Assembly (NCBI RefSeq): GCF_006874475.1
Contig: NZ_VIRM01000008.1
Span: 62,001-126,000, forward strand
Length of the DNA: 64,000 nucleotides
Reading direction: 5' to 3'
Source: Microbispora hainanensis
GTDB taxonomy: Bacteria; Actinomycetota; Actinomycetes; Streptosporangiales; Streptosporangiaceae
A model generated the notes under the pieces. The model saw nothing but the letters and a program-made list of their open reading frames with translations. It did no database searches and was not told the DNA's origin. A program made the position numbers and the translations under genes. Numbering within the stretch: the first letter of the stretch is position 1; each line of letters starts with the position of its first letter. Below, in pieces: positions 17,162-25,539 of the stretch.

Positions 17162-17702
17162 GGCGATCTCGGGCTGCGTACAGACCGACCAAGGTTCCCG
17201 AGGTCCAGATGTCACCTCGGGCGATCATGTCCGGGATCTCCTTCATCGGGACCCACTCGATCAGGTCTGCCTCGATCTCCCCGCTGGGCTCCTTCACCAG
17301 CTCGGCACCGCGGGCAAGAAACAAGTTGTGCTCGGAGTCGACCATGCCGGCCATCGGCTGATATGTCACCAGGTGCTCGATCTCCTTCACTCGATACCCG
17401 GTCTCCTCCTCCACCTCACGGGCCGCCGTCTCCATCGGGTCCTCCCCCGCGTCGACCAGGCCGCCAGGCAGCTCCCAACCCCACCGGTCGAACAGGAACC
17501 GGTGCCGCCACATCATCAGCACCCGCTGGTGCTCGTCGACCACCACAGCGATGGCCGCCCGGTCCAGATGCACCGCGTGATGCTCGAACCGCTCCCCGTC
17601 CGGGATCTCGACGTCCACCAAGCCCAGCCGAATCCACCGGTTGTCATAGATCAGCCGCTCACCATGCACGACCCACCGCGACCGCTCTTCGTTGGTAGCC
17701 AC
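17142..17702 (-). CDS. Nudix hydrolase (Pif-like)
   Basis: A 186-aa protein with a full Nudix box: G-x5-E-x7-REVEEETGY (GLVDAGEDPMETAAREVEEE). The family cleaves nucleoside diphosphates linked to another group, often ADP-ribose or similar. In pSAM2 the immunity factor Pif carries a Nudix motif and blocks redundant transfer between donors, so an entry-exclusion role is possible here. It is transcribed toward the XRE gene and overlaps its end. Confidence 0.82.
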   Translation of the reverse strand: MATNEERSRWVVHGERLIYDNRWIRLGLVDVEIPDGERFEHHAVHLDRAAIAVVVDEHQRVLMMWRHRFLFDRWGWELPGGLVDAGEDPMETAAREVEEETGYRVKEIEHLVTYQPMAGMVDSEHNLFLARGAELVKEPSGEIEADLIEWVPMKEIPDMIARGDIWTSGTLVGLYAARDRLNAERG

Positions 17703-17828
17703 ACAGCGAAGCTACCGCCCAACATCACCCACGTACACGGGAACCTCGCGGTCATCCGGGCTCTCCGGTGCATAACCGAGACCTGAGCGCGATGTCGTCA
17801 AGCCGCTTACCTGCGCTTGGCGTGATAG

Positions 17829-20800
17829 ATGTCTGGGGTGGCGTCTGATTCAGTGATCGAGAACCAGCTTGAGGATCTCCTCGGCCGACTTGCCAACCGC
17901 GATCGAGTGCGAAGCGAGGCAACCCTCCAATCCGACATCCGGCAACTACTGCTCACTGGGGGCCTTGGACTCGCCGATCACGATCTTGATGTCGAACTGG
18001 AAACCCAGGTCGGTGACCGTCGCCGCATAGACATCGAGCTCGGCTTCACCGTCATCGAAGTCAAGAAGGACCTCCGCAGCGCCACAGTCCTCAAGACCGC
18101 CGAAAAGCAGCTCGCCGGCTATGTCAGGACCCGAAGCCAGCAGACTGGACAGCGCTACGTCGGTGTCCTCACAGACGGTGCCGTATGGCATGCCTACCAC
18201 CTGCACAACGACGAACTGAACGAAGCCACACGTTTCGAGTTAAAGCCCTCCCGTCCTGACCTGATCTCATTGTTGGCCTGGCTCGAAGGTGTGCTCGCCA
18301 CCCGCAAGGGCGTTCCTCCAACCCCCAGCGAGATCGCCGCTCGCCTCGGCGCTGATAGCGCTTCATATGCCCTCGATCGGGCGGTACTGGGGGCGCTGTA
18401 TGCCGAGAACCGGGATGCGCCCACAGTTCAGCTCAAGCGTGAGCTTTGGTCCAAGTTGTTGCGCAGCGCCCTCGGAACGCAGTTCGCCGACGATGACGAA
18501 CTGTTCCTTGAACACACCTTGCTCGTCAACAGTGCGGAGGTGATCGCGCATCTCGTCCTCGGCCTCGATGTCACCGACATGCAGCCCGCCAGCCTTCTTG
18601 GCGGCCAGCGCTTCGACCTTGCCCAGATCTATGGTGTGGTCGAAGCGGACTTCTTCGACTGGGTTCTAGAGGTTCCCGATGGGGACTCCTTTATCCGGAC
18701 CCTCGCTCGTCGTCTCGCCCGGTTCAACTGGGCCGACGTGGAACACGACGTTCTCAAGGTACTGTACGAGTCTGTCATCGGGACCGAGACTCGGAAGAAG
18801 CTCGGCGAGTACTACACCCCTGATTGGCTTGCTGATCAAGTCGTTGCTGAGGCCGTAACCGACCCGCTTAATCAGCGTGTCCTTGACCCATCATGCGGTT
18901 CCGGAACCTTCCTGTTCCACGCGGTCCGCCGCCATCTCTCAGCAGCCGATGAGGCCGGTGTCCCACTCGCCACCGCACTGTCCGGCCTAACCAACCACGT
19001 CCTAGGCATCGATTTGCACCCGGTGGCGGTCGCGCTTGCCAGGGTCACCTACTTACTTGCCATAGGCCGAGACCGACTCATTGATTCGCGGCGAGGCCCG
19101 ATTACGGTCCCGGTCTACCTTGGCGATAGCGTCCAATGGACCCAACGAGTCGACCTCTTCACCGAAGGTCATCTACTCATCTCCACCGGAACCGGTAGTC
19201 AGCTCTTTGAAGACGAACTACGCTTCCCGGACCACCTTCTTTCCAACGCTGCACGCTTCGACCGGCTCATTTCCGAATTGGCTTCCCTGGCCAGCAGGGA
19301 CCGCGCCCCTGGCACAGTCCCACCCCTCACAGCCTTGTTCAAGCGACTTGCCATCGCTGAGGCCGACCAGCCAGCGATCAAAGATAGTTTCGACGTGCTC
19401 TGCCGCTTGCAGGACGAAGAACGGAACCATATCTGGAGCTACTACATCCGCAACCTCGTGCGGCCCGTCTGGCTCGGGCGTGGGGAAAACCGTGTTGACG
19501 TCTTGGTGGGTAACCCACCGTGGCTCTCCTATCGACACATGCCCGCCGAAATGCAAGACGTCTTCCGCGAAATGTCCGAGGCGCGTGGGCTGTGGCATGG
19601 AAAGACCGTTGCTACCCATCAGGACCTGTCCGGTCTATTCGTTGCCAGGGCAGTTCAGCAATACCTCAAGCTCGGCGGAACGTTTGCATTCGTCCTACCC
19701 AACGCTGCGCTTGATCGTGGTTACTTCGCCGGATTCCGATCAGGCAAATTCTCCGATGGCTCAGAGGAGGTTACGGCGACGTTTACCGGATCGTGGGATC
19801 TGCGCCGCATCCGGCCGCACTTCTTCCCACGAGGTGGAGCCGTAGTATTCGGCCAACGAACCGAAAATGCCCCCCATGCACTCTCCTCTGAGACGATTCG
19901 CTGGACGGGGACTCTTCCGCGTACTGCTCACTCCTGGGAATCCGCTGCACCTCATCTCAATCGCGAACCGGCCGTCTTGGCAATCAGCAACATCGAAGCT
20001 GAGGGACCGTCGCCCTATGGACCTCGCTTCTCCGCTGGCGCAACAATCTTCCCGAAGGTCCTGTTCTTTGTTGAGTCGCAGCCCTCTAGCCCGTTGGGGT
20101 TCGGCGCGGGACGGCGCGCTCTTCAATCGAAGCGCAGCAGCACTGAGAAAAAACCCTGGAAGAATCTTCCCGACATGACTGGAGTTGTAGAAAGCGAATT
20201 CGTGCGACCCGTGCTGCTCGGTGAAAGCATCCTTCCTTACCGAGTCCTCCCCGCATGTGAAGCCGTCCTGCCGATTGAGGGAAATCAGCTGCTGGACTCG
20301 GCGAATCCGCGACTTGACCTATATCCCGGAGTCGCAGAGTGGTGGAGAGGTGTGGAACAGCAGTGGGAACAACATCGATCCAGTGAACGGATGACTCTGC
20401 GAGAGCGGATTGACTTCCGCAGAGGATTGACTGGGCAACTTCCGCCTTCTCCGCTCCGTCTCGTCTATGGAGCTTCAGGTATGCATGTGGTAGCGGCTCT
20501 TGTAGAGGACCAATTCGCCGTATGCGAACACAAGCTCTACTGGGCCGCAGTTGCCAGTAAAGCAGAGGGCTTTTATCTGTGCGCAATACTTAACAGCCCA
20601 GTACTTACGCAGCTAGTAAGGCCCTTGATGTCTTATGGCAAAGACGAACGGGACATCGACAAGCATCTATGGAAGCTACCCATCCCGCTCTACAACGCTG
20701 ATAACCCTATTCATCAACGCCTTACAGAACTGGGGAGAGCGGAAGCGAACTTGGTTGCTGGCCTGGATCTTGACGAGAAGAGCAACTTTGTCACTCTTCG

Positions 20801-20882
20801 AAGGAAGGCCCGCGAAGCTCTTGCCTCTGGAAGCTACGCCGAGGAAATCGCTAGCATCGTAACGGAGATGCTTGGCGAATAG
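17829..20882 (+). CDS. Single-polypeptide restriction-modification enzyme (type IIG/IIL-like)
   Basis: A 1017-aa protein. The N-terminus has a PD-(D/E)xK-like nuclease core (D68, E77, K79 in RRIDIELGFTVIEVKKD). The middle has N6-adenine methylase motif I DPSCGSGTF (about residue 355) and motif IV NPPW (about 561). The C-terminus (about 600-1000) is a probable target-recognition region. This order fits enzymes that cut and methylate in one chain; no separate S subunit is seen. The gene uses many A/T-ending codons, unlike its neighbours, suggesting recent acquisition as element cargo. A GTG at 17838 is an alternative start. Confidence 0.85.
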   Translation: MSGVASDSVIENQLEDLLGRLANRDRVRSEATLQSDIRQLLLTGGLGLADHDLDVELETQVGDRRRIDIELGFTVIEVKKDLRSATVLKTAEKQLAGYVRTRSQQTGQRYVGVLTDGAVWHAYHLHNDELNEATRFELKPSRPDLISLLAWLEGVLATRKGVPPTPSEIAARLGADSASYALDRAVLGALYAENRDAPTVQLKRELWSKLLRSALGTQFADDDELFLEHTLLVNSAEVIAHLVLGLDVTDMQPASLLGGQRFDLAQIYGVVEADFFDWVLEVPDGDSFIRTLARRLARFNWADVEHDVLKVLYESVIGTETRKKLGEYYTPDWLADQVVAEAVTDPLNQRVLDPSCGSGTFLFHAVRRHLSAADEAGVPLATALSGLTNHVLGIDLHPVAVALARVTYLLAIGRDRLIDSRRGPITVPVYLGDSVQWTQRVDLFTEGHLLISTGTGSQLFEDELRFPDHLLSNAARFDRLISELASLASRDRAPGTVPPLTALFKRLAIAEADQPAIKDSFDVLCRLQDEERNHIWSYYIRNLVRPVWLGRGENRVDVLVGNPPWLSYRHMPAEMQDVFREMSEARGLWHGKTVATHQDLSGLFVARAVQQYLKLGGTFAFVLPNAALDRGYFAGFRSGKFSDGSEEVTATFTGSWDLRRIRPHFFPRGGAVVFGQRTENAPHALSSETIRWTGTLPRTAHSWESAAPHLNREPAVLAISNIEAEGPSPYGPRFSAGATIFPKVLFFVESQPSSPLGFGAGRRALQSKRSSTEKKPWKNLPDMTGVVESEFVRPVLLGESILPYRVLPACEAVLPIEGNQLLDSANPRLDLYPGVAEWWRGVEQQWEQHRSSERMTLRERIDFRRGLTGQLPPSPLRLVYGASGMHVVAALVEDQFAVCEHKLYWAAVASKAEGFYLCAILNSPVLTQLVRPLMSYGKDERDIDKHLWKLPIPLYNADNPIHQRLTELGRAEANLVAGLDLDEKSNFVTLRRKAREALASGSYAEEIASIVTEMLGE

Positions 20883-21168
20883 CTTCTGTTGCTGAATTGG
20901 TCTCATAGGGATCAAGCGGCGGCGCGGCGCGCCGCCGTACCCGGCCCTCTGCCGCACGCCGGCCGGGCGTGCGGCGTGGGCGCCGGTCCCGGCCGACGGC
21001 GACCCGGGCCGTTCACCGACCGGCATGGCCGCCGTACTCATCGCACTCGCCGTCGTCAGCGACGCGCCACCGCTCCTGCAGCCTCTTCGGAGATAGACAT
21101 CCTCCGGAGGGGGCTCGGACTCCGGGATGATCCCCAACAGCTTCGGTCCGCGTCGGCTGGGGTGGGGA

Positions 21169-21319
21169 CCTGATCGTCCCGCCGCCATCGCCCAGGACAA
21201 AGCCCTAGCAGACCGTGAGGAGGGCGCCAAGGTCGTTCGTCCAGTAGGGCGCTCCACCTTGGCGCCCTCCTCACGGCCCGCTTTCCCTTCGGGTGGGCGA
21301 CGACGACGGGACGATCAGG
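21169..21319. repeat. Long imperfect palindrome with a 21-bp perfect core
   Basis: Arms 21213-21233 and 21256-21276 are perfect reverse complements (21 bp, containing GGGCGCCAAGGT) around a 22-base loop. Outer parts 21169-21212 and 21277-21319 also pair, most clearly CCTGATCGTCCCG (21169) with CGGGACGATCAGG (21307). Each arm is therefore about 65 bp. It lies between the methylase and the RelA/SpoT gene. It could form a very stable hairpin or cruciform, be a MITE-like relic, or act as a terminator for the methylase gene. Confidence 0.85.
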
Positions 21320-21379
21320 CGAGGTGGCATGCCCTGACGGGCCGAGTTGGTCAGGGAGCAAAATCCGGAACGATCATGA

Positions 21380-21411
21380 TTGACCAAACCGTCGGTGGGG
21401 TCCGATACGGT
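21380..21411 (+). promoter_or_regulatory. Possible promoter giving a leaderless RelA/SpoT mRNA
   Basis: TTGACC (21380-21385) and TACGGT (21406-21411; GATACG at 21404 gives an 18-base spacer) precede the ATG at 21418 by only 6 bases. The transcript would start at or next to the start codon, and no ribosome site is seen. Confidence 0.45.
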
Positions 21412-21417
21412 CACGCC

Positions 21418-22488
21418 ATGAAGACATGGGTGATCCCGGAGCACTCCAATAAGGCGGTCCAGCGGGCGAGTCGGACGATCGGCAAGGGAACGGGCTCGCC
21501 CGAAGAGATCCAGGCGGCGCGGGACATCCTGAGTAACTACCGCCTCGCGCATGCCTTCCCCCTGAATGCCGTGACCGTGACCGTGCGGCAGCGCGCGCTC
21601 AATGTGAACCCGAACGCCGTCGTCGCTGAGCGGCGCAAGCGACTTCCTACCATCCTCGACAAACTCAGGCGCCACCCCACGATGAGCGTTACGACCATGC
21701 AGGACCTTGGAGGGTGCCGCGTGGTCCTCGAGAGTGTTGCTGAAGTCGAGGAGTTGGTTAGCATCCTGCGTGACCTCCCGAGGAGCAAGAACCGTGTCAA
21801 GCGGGTCTACGACTACCTGCGCGACGAGCCGGGACCGCGCAACTCCGGCTATCGGGGTATCCATCTGGTGTACGAGTACGGGGCCTCGAAGATGGAGTAC
21901 CAGGGCCTCCGGATCGAACTGCAGGTGCGCACGCTGCTGCAGCACGCCTGGGCGACCGCAGTCGAGACGATGGACCTGTTCTCGGGGAGCGAGTTGAAGT
22001 ACGGCAAGGGCGACCCAGATGTTCTCCGGTTCTTCGTCCTGGTCGGCTCTCTCATGGCCTACGAGGAGGAGACCGCCCCGGTGCCTGGCGCCCACGGGTC
22101 AGCCGAGGAGCTAGCCGATGAGCTGCGACGGCTGGAGGCCAGCGTTGGCGTCCTAGATCGGCTGCGCGGCTACGCCTCGATCGTTAGCGAGCACTCCAAG
22201 ACGGACCGCCGCAACACCCTGACGCTAGAACTCCGGCGGAGTGAAGGCCTTCTGACGGTGACGGTCCACGAGACGCTGGCCGAGGCCGAAGCACGGCTGA
22301 CCGAGTTGGAAGCCCAGGACGACGACAACCTAGACGCGGTGCTCATCAACATCGCGCGGATCAGCCAGCTGCGCGACGCGTACCCGAACTACTTCGCGGA
22401 CACGGGCCGGTTCACCGACTTTGTGGCTTCGCGGATCTCCGAACCGGAGGCCAGTGGTGTGTCGCCGAACCTTGCTCTCGGTGGATGA
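21418..22488 (+). CDS. RelA/SpoT-domain nucleotide pyrophosphokinase-like protein
   Basis: A 356-aa protein beginning MKTWVIPEHSNKAVQRASRT. Synthetase-domain motifs are in order: the basic RRKRLPTILDKLRR, DLGGCRVV (about residue 97), SGYRGIHLVYEY (about 143), IELQVRT (about 167) and HAWATAVE. No HD hydrolase domain is present, so it is a small-alarmone-synthetase-like protein with a helical C-terminal extension (about 200-356). Stand-alone RelA/SpoT domains in mobile elements include toxins and phage-defence factors. No antitoxin-like partner is seen next to it. Upstream in-frame starts exist but run through the palindrome. Confidence 0.8.
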   Translation: MKTWVIPEHSNKAVQRASRTIGKGTGSPEEIQAARDILSNYRLAHAFPLNAVTVTVRQRALNVNPNAVVAERRKRLPTILDKLRRHPTMSVTTMQDLGGCRVVLESVAEVEELVSILRDLPRSKNRVKRVYDYLRDEPGPRNSGYRGIHLVYEYGASKMEYQGLRIELQVRTLLQHAWATAVETMDLFSGSELKYGKGDPDVLRFFVLVGSLMAYEEETAPVPGAHGSAEELADELRRLEASVGVLDRLRGYASIVSEHSKTDRRNTLTLELRRSEGLLTVTVHETLAEAEARLTELEAQDDDNLDAVLINIARISQLRDAYPNYFADTGRFTDFVASRISEPEASGVSPNLALGG

Positions 22489-22809
22489 GCGCGTCAGCCT
22501 GGTCCTGGAGCAGCCTCCTGCTTCGACGAGCGTGCCGTAGATCATCACGACGGTGATCACCCTGCCGCCGAGCGACGGTTGCAGTCCACGTTGCAGTACC
22601 AGGCCGTGCCGCCCTGTTCAGGACGGGTCACAGACAATGGAACCCAGGGCGGACCTTGGATCGTGAGCGCGGCTGGGGTAGACGTGATCCTTCCCTGATG
22701 TCGTTCAGGAGAAGATCCGGAACATACTCGGAATGATCTTCCCTCTGACGGCGAGAACCGAGAGATCAGCAGCAGGTCAGCGTGCCATCGAGTCAAGAAA
22801 CGGCGATCC
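22489..22809. other. Right-end noncoding region of the AICE
   Basis: About 320 bases without a convincing gene between the RelA/SpoT stop and attR. The only clear feature is the 24-bp repeat at 22717-22740 shared with the left end of the element. Confidence 0.6.
22717..22740 (+). repeat. Candidate integrase arm-type site, right end
   Basis: This copy (starts CCGGAACATACTC, ends GGAATGATCTT) matches 8084-8107 at 21 of 24 bases, same orientation, 70 bp from attR. In the excised circle the two copies would flank attP. Confidence 0.55.
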
Positions 22810-22856
22810 ACTTCTAATCCGACGGTCGGGGGTTCGAATCCCTCAGGGCGCGCTCC
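22810..22856. repeat. attR (47-bp copy of the tRNA-Arg 3' end)
   Basis: Identical to 7936-7982. It holds the anticodon-loop-to-3'-end part of tRNA-Arg without the 5' half, so it is not a tRNA gene but the right attachment site. Confidence 0.93.
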
Positions 22857-23185
22857 TCTCCTCAGCCTCTTCGGCCTCTGACCTGGGCTTCTCCTTGATC
22901 GCGCTGTAATCGCATGCGCAGCCGTACGCCGCCGCGAGCCGCCGCTTGTCGCCAGTCACGGGATGTACGCGCCATGACGTTGGTCGCGTTTGCCAAGGTC
23001 GCGCTGCGGTTCCGGCGCCAGTGCATGACGTGGAAGATCACCGTCTGGCAGCCGTGCGTGATCACCCCGAGTGTCCACCGGTGATCGTCAGGCCGAGGCT
23101 GATCATGACCGCAGCCCGCCGTCACGGGCCACCTATCTGCCTTTCCCCGGCACGGTTTCGTGAGGCGCGGACCAGGAGAGTCCCC
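22857..23185. other. Noncoding flank right of attR with echo of the element's left end
   Basis: No gene is convincing. The first 60-80 bases (22857-22935) align without gaps to 7983-8060, just right of attL, at roughly two thirds identity (shared TCAGCC, CCTCTGA, CTGGGCTT, TGATCG, GCAGCCG). Both, read leftward, end in similar peptides (AQLRGEMG and AQVRGRRG). Confidence 0.5.
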
Positions 23186-24382
23186 ATGCTGTTCGACGGA
23201 CCCGGACCTCGCACATGCGTGATCACTCCAGGCGCATGCGGCGCGGGACCGTCGTCTCCCTCGCCGGAGGGAGGCCATGCGTGGCCTCGTCGGCTACCGT
23301 CGATCCTCGTGCAAGGCCGTTTCGCTCGCGCCGTCAAGGCCGGGGTCTACCTACTGCTGGGCGCCGCGCTGCTGACCCCGGCGGCTGTGGCCCTTGGCCT
23401 GCTGATCCTGGCCGAGCCGACCCCGGCGCGCGTGCTCGTGCTGTGGGCCACCTGCCTGCCCGCCTCCGTCCTGCTGGCCGCGATGCCGCTGATGCGGCGT
23501 CTGGAGAAGGCCGCACTGTCCGAACTGCTCGGCATCGAGGTGCCCGCGCGGGCCGATCGGCTCTACCTGATCGTGCTGACAAGCCTCCATCTGCACGGCG
23601 GCGCCACCCTCGGCGCCGGCGTGCTTCTGCTGTCTCCTGGGCTGGTCCGGCTGGGTGACGCGGCCCGCTGGCGGGCGGCTCCCGGCGAGCTGGTCGAGGT
23701 GGCTGTCCTCACGGTGGCCGTGCTCACCGCAATGGTCGCGGGCGGGTTGGGCCAGCGCTGGGCGGCGCGCCGGCTGCTGCGGGCCGAGCCGTCCCGGGTG
23801 ATCGAGAAGTTCGGCCACCGCCAAAGCCTGGTGCTGGAGTTGCACGACTCGGTCGGCCACGCTCTCAGCGTGGTCCTGGTGCAGGCGATGGCCGCGCAGG
23901 CGGCGTTGCGGGCATCGCGCGCGCCCGAGGCCGACGCGTCGCTCGGCCATCTGGTGAGCACGGCCCGGGACGCGCAGCAGGACCTTGACGTGTTGCTCCG
24001 GGTGCTCGACGACGACGGCGCGGCCCAGGCCCCCACCCTCGACTCGCTCGGCGCGCTGATCGGCGGCCTCGACGTGCGCGCGAGCGTCGGCCGCCTGCAC
24101 CGGGTCCCGGCCGCCTCCTCGCGGGCGGCCTTCGCGATCACCAGGGAGGCGCTGACCAACGCACTGCGCCATGGGGAAGGGCCGATCACCATCGACATCG
24201 CCACCGGCGACGACCTGGTGGTCACCGTGGAGAACAGAACGGTGACCGGCGTCGCCTCGCGCCCCGGCGCGGAGGGGCGTGGCCTGGCCGGAATGCGTAT
24301 GCGGGCCCGCCTGGCCGGCGGGAAGTGCGTACAGAAGGAGGTGGACGGCCGGTGGTGCGTCCAGGCCACGCTGCCGCTGTGA
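23186..24382 (+). CDS. Sensor histidine kinase (HisKA_3, NarL-type)
   Basis: A 398-aa membrane kinase. Four or five hydrophobic segments span about residues 50-200 (for example AGVYLLLGAALLTPAAVALG). The HisKA_3 phospho-acceptor motif is ELHDSVGHALSVVL and an HATPase region follows (ITREALTNALRHG, GRGLAGMRMRA). The ATG at 23186 has AGGAG 7 bases upstream; a GTG at 23309, right before the first helix, is a possible shorter start. Its stop overlaps the response-regulator GTG (GTGA). It senses an unknown signal at the membrane and phosphorylates the partner encoded next. Confidence 0.85.
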   Translation: MLFDGPGPRTCVITPGACGAGPSSPSPEGGHAWPRRLPSILVQGRFARAVKAGVYLLLGAALLTPAAVALGLLILAEPTPARVLVLWATCLPASVLLAAMPLMRRLEKAALSELLGIEVPARADRLYLIVLTSLHLHGGATLGAGVLLLSPGLVRLGDAARWRAAPGELVEVAVLTVAVLTAMVAGGLGQRWAARRLLRAEPSRVIEKFGHRQSLVLELHDSVGHALSVVLVQAMAAQAALRASRAPEADASLGHLVSTARDAQQDLDVLLRVLDDDGAAQAPTLDSLGALIGGLDVRASVGRLHRVPAASSRAAFAITREALTNALRHGEGPITIDIATGDDLVVTVENRTVTGVASRPGAEGRGLAGMRMRARLAGGKCVQKEVDGRWCVQATLPL

Positions 24383-25050
24383 TCCGCGTCGTCCTGGCCG
24401 ACGACGAGCAGCTCATCCGCTCGGGGTGGACGACGGTGCTCTCCTTGCACGACGACATCGAGGTCGTGGGCGAGGCGGCCGACGGCCGCGAAGCCGTGGC
24501 GGCCGGCGTGGGCGCGGACGTCGTACTCATGGACATCCGCATGCCCCGGCTGGACGGCCTGGCCGCCACCCAGGAGCTGGCCCGCCGGTCCCCCGCGACG
24601 CGGGTCGTCGTGGTGACGACGTTCGAGAACGACCAGCTGGTCTGGGGCGCGCTGCGCGCGGGCGCCGCGGGGTACGTGCTCAAACGCGCGCCCGCCGATG
24701 AATTGGTGGACGCCGTACGGCTCGTGCACTCCCGCGACGCGGTGCTCTTCCCCGATGCGCTGCGTCGTATCGCCGGCCCCCATCACGGCGTCTCGAAGCC
24801 GCGCATACCGATCGAGCTGACCGCGCGCGAGCTGGACGTGCTGCGGCACATCGCGTACGGGCAGAGCAACGCCGAGATCGCGGCGAGCCTCTACGTGTCG
24901 ATCGAGACGGTCAAGACGCACGTTCGTCACGTGCTCGACAAGCTGGGTGCCCGTGACCGCACCCAGGCCGCGGTCCGCGCCTACGAGCTCGGCCTGCTGT
25001 TCCCCGGCGCCGGAGGGCCTGTCATGCCGGCGGGCCCTTGTCCTTGGTGA
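24379..25050 (+). CDS. NarL/LuxR-family response regulator
   Basis: A 223-aa protein: receiver domain with acidic pair DD in VVLADDEQ, phospho-Asp in VVLMDIRMPRLDG and Lys in GYVLKRAP, followed by a LuxR helix-turn-helix (LTARELDVLRHIAYGQSNAE, then IAASLYVSIETVKTHV). The start overlaps the kinase stop, making a cognate pair. Target genes are not evident; the adjacent membrane-protein gene at 25540 is one candidate. Confidence 0.93.
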   Translation: MIRVVLADDEQLIRSGWTTVLSLHDDIEVVGEAADGREAVAAGVGADVVLMDIRMPRLDGLAATQELARRSPATRVVVVTTFENDQLVWGALRAGAAGYVLKRAPADELVDAVRLVHSRDAVLFPDALRRIAGPHHGVSKPRIPIELTARELDVLRHIAYGQSNAEIAASLYVSIETVKTHVRHVLDKLGARDRTQAAVRAYELGLLFPGAGGPVMPAGPCPW

Positions 25051-25445
25051 CCTGACCGTCGCGCATCATGGGCGCGGCGATGGCCATGCCGCGCTGTCGG
25101 CGCGCCCGTGGTCAGGGACAGCGGTGTGCGTCCGAGCAGGCCGCGTGCCGTCCTGGTCAGACGGGCCTGATCGGCGAAGCCCGCGTCGGCCGCGGCCACG
25201 GCCACCGACCGGCCGGGCTGGACGGTGATCGCCGCCCACAACCGCCCCCATCGACGCAGCCGGGCCGGCGGCACCCCCACCGACGTGCGGACCAAGGTGC
25301 GTAGCCGCGCCGCCGACAGGCCCACCTCGGCGGCGATGGCCGGGACGGGGAGATCGGGTCCGGCAAGCGTGCCCCGGCGCACGGCATGCGCCACTCGGCT
25401 ACATCGGCTGGGCCGTCGCGGTGGGCGCTCAGCGCCGGGACTCAT
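24981..25445 (-). pseudogene. AraC-type HTH fragment (truncated regulator)
   Basis: Leftward translation contains a complete AraC double helix-turn-helix (AIAAEVGLSAARLRTLVRTS, then VAAADAGFADQARLTRTARG LLGRTP). It lacks an N-terminal sensor domain: only about 18 residues precede it from an ATG at 25445. The C-terminal tail runs unnaturally on into the 3' end of the response-regulator gene on the other strand. Most likely a decayed AraC regulator of the divergent 25540 gene; a functional minimal regulator is possible. Confidence 0.45.
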
Positions 25446-25539
25446 GGGGCCGGCTCCCTCTTCGGAGTGATGTTCGGGTCCGACGACCGCGCGATCCTCG
25501 TCCTGGTCAAGCTCCCCCACCCCGACTCGGAGAATCACC

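Larger units (their letters stand above)
7936..22856. mobile_element. Actinomycete integrative and conjugative element (pSAM2-like AICE) in tRNA-Arg
   Basis: A complete element of about 14.9 kb bounded by 47-bp identical att sites. Gene content matches AICEs of the pSAM2 type: tyrosine integrase next to attL, xis, HUH replication initiator, TraB-like FtsK translocase, a pra-like activator, a GntR repressor (KorSA-like) and a Nudix protein (Pif-like). The leftward core genes are joined by 1-20 base overlaps. The right third (17829-22488) is cargo with visibly lower GC in the methylase gene. Every core function is intact by eye, so excision and transfer are plausible but untested. Confidence 0.9.

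Noticed and set aside
20889-21173. A rightward gene of about 94 codons after the methylase
   Set aside because: Arg/Gly/Pro-rich low-information translation, no ribosome site, and it runs into the long palindrome.
22811-22855. A second tRNA-Arg gene
   Set aside because: Only the 3' part from the anticodon loop is present; the 5' acceptor and D arm are missing. It is the attR copy.
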